Origin: Actinomycetes bacterium | GTDB lineage: Bacteria; Actinomycetota; Acidimicrobiia; Acidimicrobiales; Ilumatobacteraceae | Length of the DNA: 52,215 nt | NCBI GenBank assembly: GCA_025359865.1 | Contig: JANYDH010000106.1 | Location: 1 to 52,215, forward strand | Reading direction: 5' to 3' | In this document: one piece after another, positions 49,725-52,215 of the stretch | How positions within the stretch are numbered: the first letter of the stretch is position 1 | How the letters are laid out: every line of letters begins with the position of its first letter | Notes under the pieces: model-generated | What the model was told of the DNA's origin: nothing | The model's input: only the letters and a program-made list of their open reading frames with translations | The model's database searches: none | Program-made: the position numbers and the translations under genes

Positions 49725-49994
49725 TCAGCCTCCGGAAAGTGCCTGGAAAAGATGGAGCCGGTCGCCACTCGCGACCGCATCGGCGAGTGTGGATCGGTCG
49801 GTGATCAGGTTGTCGTTGTGGAACACGGCAATGTGCTTGCGCACTGCACCCGAGTCGTCCAGGACGTAGCCACGCACCATTGGATGTGTTGCAAAGTACT
49901 CCTCGAGCACCGCCCTGACCGTCGATCCGGCGACGGTGGCGTCAGGGCAGTCAACGTGTCTTCGGAAGGCCCTGGCGAAGGTCACGTCGACCAC
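49725..49994 (-). CDS. MoaD/ThiS-like ubiquitin-fold protein
   Basis: 89 residues with a beta-grasp fold pattern and a free C-terminal Gly-Gly (FQALSGG), the site of adenylation and thiocarboxylation in MoaD/ThiS. VTFARAFRRHV opens the fold and VRAVLEEYFATHPMVRGYVL is the central helix. The conserved partner is the BNR propeller directly downstream. No MoeB/ThiF-type activating enzyme is in the window, so its sulfur or conjugation role is unknown. Confidence 0.85.
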   Translation of the reverse strand: MVDVTFARAFRRHVDCPDATVAGSTVRAVLEEYFATHPMVRGYVLDDSGAVRKHIAVFHNDNLITDRSTLADAVASGDRLHLFQALSGG

Positions 49995-50016
49995 TTGGTC
50001 AGCGTACTACGACTCG

Positions 50017-51909
50017 CTAGCCGGTGACTATGGGGTACCACTCACCGAAGTCGGCCGGTTTGAGCAGGCGGCCGGCCTTGCGCAACTCCTGCGCGACCCC
50101 GCGCACCAGCGGCTCCATCGCGATCGCCGTGCCCGCATCGGCTGCGGTGAACGCGGCGTGAACGGCTGCATTGCGGATCTGACCACCGGAGAGTTCGAAC
50201 TTGCCGGCCAACCAGTCGAGGTCGACATCGTGCAAGGGTGCACCTTCTGGTAAGTGCCGTTTCCAGATGTCCACCCGCTCGGCGCGCTCGGGGAGCACGA
50301 ACTCGATCCTGCTGTGGATCCGTCGCAGGAACGCGTCGTCAATGCTCTTTTCGAAGTTTGTGGCCAAGACCACTACCCCGTCGAATGCTTCAACGCGCTG
50401 CAACAGGTATGAGACCTCGATGTTGGCATACCGGTCGCGGGCGTCTTTCACCTCGGACCGCTTCCCGAACAACGAGTCCGCCTCGTCGAAGAACAGCACC
50501 ACGTTGCCCACTCCGGCAGCATCGAACACCTGATCCAAGTTCTTCTCGGTTTCGCCGATGTACTTGCTCACTACCGAGGAGAGTTCGAGTTTGAACATAT
50601 CGAGGCCGAGTTCGCTTGCGAGTACCTCAGCGGCGAGGGTCTTGCCCGTCCCCGACGGACCCGAGAACAACGCCACCAAGCCGCGCGACGGCGTCGAGGA
50701 GAAACCCCATTCGTCGTACACCTGACCCGAATGTCGGTACCGCGCGATGATCGAACGCAGCTGCTCGAGCCGTCCCCGAGTGAGCACCAGATCGTTCCAA
50801 GAATGGCGCGGGCGGATGCGCTGCGCCAACGACTCGAGCGGGCCAGCCAGCAATCGACGGACAGCAGAATCGATGTCGTGGTCGCGGGCACCGAACACCT
50901 TGGTGACTTGTTCGACTTGCTGTGGCGTCAAACGGTGCGTGTGCGGGGTCTCGGGGCCGAAGGCGAGGGACCATTCGTCGGCGCGCAACTCCGCACGAGA
51001 TGCCTCGACTTCCGTTAGTGGACGGTCGGGTAGCTCGGCGATCGGCAGCTCCGAGGGGGAGGTCACCGCCCACGCGAGATGGTCGGCGCGCTCGATCCAC
51101 CGTCTGCCCTCGGGCGGAAGCGGACCATCGAGTTCGAGCACGATGCTGCGGCCGGTCATCGTGGCCTCGCGCACCACTGCTGCCCAACTGGCCGGGCTGG
51201 TGGGAACCGGCACGATGAGGAACGCATCGCCAGCGGTCGCTGCAATGGCGGCCTCGCGGCGACGCACCCGGTCGGGTCCGGAGACGATGACCAGATCAGC
51301 ACCCTCGTCATCCTCGGTATCGATCAGCCGTGTGCCGTGGGGCAGATCCGGGTCGGGGGCGCGGTCGCCGAGGAACGCCCAAACGAGAGACGCGGGCACC
51401 TCAATGGTCTGCTGTGCCCATGGCCCGTCGCCGCTGACGTCGAGCAGCGCCGCACGGCGAACCCGTGAATCCGGTCCGATCGCTTGTGGGCAACGTTCGA
51501 GTCCGCCCAACAACCGGCCAGCGGTCTGCAGCATGAGCCGTCCCCTGGACTGATCGTCTTGGAGCAAGCCAACCAACCGCTGGCGACGGATGTCGATCTC
51601 ACAGGCCACGGCGAAGGCGATCAGCTCGCACTCGACCTCGCTCAGGCAGGCGTTACTCGCCATGCCCCCGAAACCCGAGCCCTCGACCAGCAGCGACGCG
51701 AAGAACCGCTCGCGCGCCGCTGTACGTTCGAGTGCGAATCGCGACATCAACTCGTCGACGTCGACGTCGACATCGGGGCTGAGGTCGGAATCGGCGTGGG
51801 AAGACGGACCCGGTTCGCGGCGGGCGATCGCATGAAGTGCAACCTGCTGGCGGAGCGCTAGATCGGTGTAGTCGAGCCAGGCGAGCTCGTCTGATTCCTG
51901 CTCTGACAC
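50017..51909 (-). CDS. AAA+ ATPase of the contractile-injection-system type (Afp15/Pvc15-like)
   Basis: 630 residues. The N-terminal half (about 1-360) has a degenerate P-loop-like helical region; the C-terminal half is a single AAA+ module with Walker A GPSGTGKT (417-424), Walker B VVLFFDEADSLFGKR (Asp475-Glu476), sensor VVVLATNFEKSIDDAF and the arginine finger RRIHSRIEF. HSWNDLVLTRGRLEQLRSII then VYDEWGF before Walker A is typical for the ATPase of extracellular contractile injection systems. No sheath, tube or baseplate gene lies in the window, so it may be an orphan or have moved to another process. GTG 51909; TAGGTT lies 7 nt upstream (leaderless). First gene of the minus-strand block, 22 bp before the ThiS-like gene. 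Confidence 0.85.
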   Translation of the reverse strand: MSEQESDELAWLDYTDLALRQQVALHAIARREPGPSSHADSDLSPDVDVDVDELMSRFALERTAARERFFASLLVEGSGFGGMASNACLSEVECELIAFAVACEIDIRRQRLVGLLQDDQSRGRLMLQTAGRLLGGLERCPQAIGPDSRVRRAALLDVSGDGPWAQQTIEVPASLVWAFLGDRAPDPDLPHGTRLIDTEDDEGADLVIVSGPDRVRRREAAIAATAGDAFLIVPVPTSPASWAAVVREATMTGRSIVLELDGPLPPEGRRWIERADHLAWAVTSPSELPIAELPDRPLTEVEASRAELRADEWSLAFGPETPHTHRLTPQQVEQVTKVFGARDHDIDSAVRRLLAGPLESLAQRIRPRHSWNDLVLTRGRLEQLRSIIARYRHSGQVYDEWGFSSTPSRGLVALFSGPSGTGKTLAAEVLASELGLDMFKLELSSVVSKYIGETEKNLDQVFDAAGVGNVVLFFDEADSLFGKRSEVKDARDRYANIEVSYLLQRVEAFDGVVVLATNFEKSIDDAFLRRIHSRIEFVLPERAERVDIWKRHLPEGAPLHDVDLDWLAGKFELSGGQIRNAAVHAAFTAADAGTAIAMEPLVRGVAQELRKAGRLLKPADFGEWYPIVTG

Positions 51910-52080
51910 GCGCGGGAACCTATCAGGCGGCCTCGTGCAGGGCTGTTGCCGGACAGGTCGGGGATCGCGAATCGGTGCTCGTCGAGCACGACGACGAACC
52001 CGCCCGGCGCCAACTTGATGAATGTGCGTCCGTACCGATCGAGCGAGGAACAGATGCGGTCGCTTCGCCGGCCGAGCGAG

Positions 52081-52086
52081 TACACT
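52081..52086 (+). promoter_or_regulatory. Putative -10 box of tRNA-Arg
   Basis: TACACT 15 bp before the tRNA 5' end. No clear -35 box. Confidence 0.4.
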
Positions 52087-52101
52087 CGCGGACCGTTACC
52101 T

Positions 52102-52174
52102 GCACTGGTAGCTCAATGGATAGAGCATCTGACTACGGATCAGAAGGTTCGGGGTTCGAGTCCCTGCCAGTGCG
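52102..52174 (+). tRNA. tRNA-Arg (anticodon ACG)
   Basis: 73-nt cloverleaf: acceptor GCACTGG/CCAGTGC with discriminator G, D arm TAGCTCAATGGATAGAGCA, anticodon arm CTGA-CTACGGA-TCAG reading ACG, and T arm CGGGG-TTCGAGT-CCCTG. The 3' CCA is encoded at 52175-52177. Confidence 0.96.
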
Positions 52175-52180
52175 CCACAA

Positions 52181-52207
52181 GGTGGGCGGCCAAGATGGCC
52201 GCTCACC
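52181..52207 (+). terminator. Terminator of tRNA-Arg
   Basis: GGTGGGCGGCC and GGCCGCTCACC form an 11-bp stem with one G-T pair around a 5-nt loop, 3 bp after the encoded CCA. TGCCGTTT follows. Confidence 0.75.
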
Positions 52208-52215
52208 TGCCGTTT

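Noticed and set aside
50017-51909. A complete contractile injection system
   Set aside because: Only the AAA+ ATPase is present in the window; no sheath, tube, baseplate or spike gene.

Overview
This is high-GC chromosomal DNA from an actinomycete. The best marker is the cell-growth cluster at 22.6-31.4 kb: tRNA-Leu(CAG), fhaA, fhaB, pstP, rodA/ftsW, pbpA, pknB, a trpG/pabA-type amidotransferase and crgA. This gene content and order is the one found near the chromosomal origin in mycobacteria and their relatives, but here there is one PASTA kinase and no pknA. Together with the many apparently leaderless starts, the very short FhaA and the DUF222/HNH remnants, a deep-branching class such as Acidimicrobiia is plausible. 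That placement is inference; no rRNA is present.

Layout. 0-10.4 kb: the C-terminal end of a DUF222/HNH endonuclease, a DrrAB-type ABC exporter, an alpha/beta hydrolase, a cupin, a TIGR03086-type protein divergent from a large tetratricopeptide-type protein, a quinone oxidoreductase, an iron-sulfur photolyase/cryptochrome of the PhrB class with an SDR enzyme, and a small membrane protein. 10.4-11.35 kb: a dispersed repeat and a broken IS630-family transposase. 11.5-18.2 kb: a complete Wadjet anti-plasmid system, jetA-jetB-jetC-jetD, on the minus strand with every junction overlapping.

18.26-22.68 kb: a small island whose right edge is the 3' end of tRNA-Leu(CAG) and whose left edge is a 22-bp near-copy of that end. 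It carries a tightly coupled three-gene operon (TIGR04255 family protein, helix-turn-helix protein, unknown protein), a truncated restriction-helicase tail and a Fic-domain protein. The three-gene operon is my best candidate for an undescribed conflict system.

22.8-31.8 kb: the conserved cell-wall/Ser-Thr phosphorylation cluster. The trpG and crgA promoters diverge and their putative -10 boxes overlap. 31.8-36.7 kb: fatty-acid metabolism (thiolase, acyl-CoA synthetase), a MarR regulator and a class III aminotransferase. 36.7-37.9 kb: a graveyard with an inverted second copy of the 10.4-kb repeat, a PIN-domain remnant and a DUF222 N-terminal fragment.

37.9-51.9 kb: a minus-strand block. In transcription order it holds a CIS-type AAA+ ATPase, a ThiS/MoaD-like protein, a BNR-repeat protein, a YhaO-like phosphoesterase, a YhaN-like membrane SMC-type ATPase and a 2094-residue DUF4011 helicase with transglutaminase-like and Vsr-like domains. 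The last three look like a nucleic-acid surveillance or repair/defence module. The window ends with tRNA-Arg(ACG) and its terminator.
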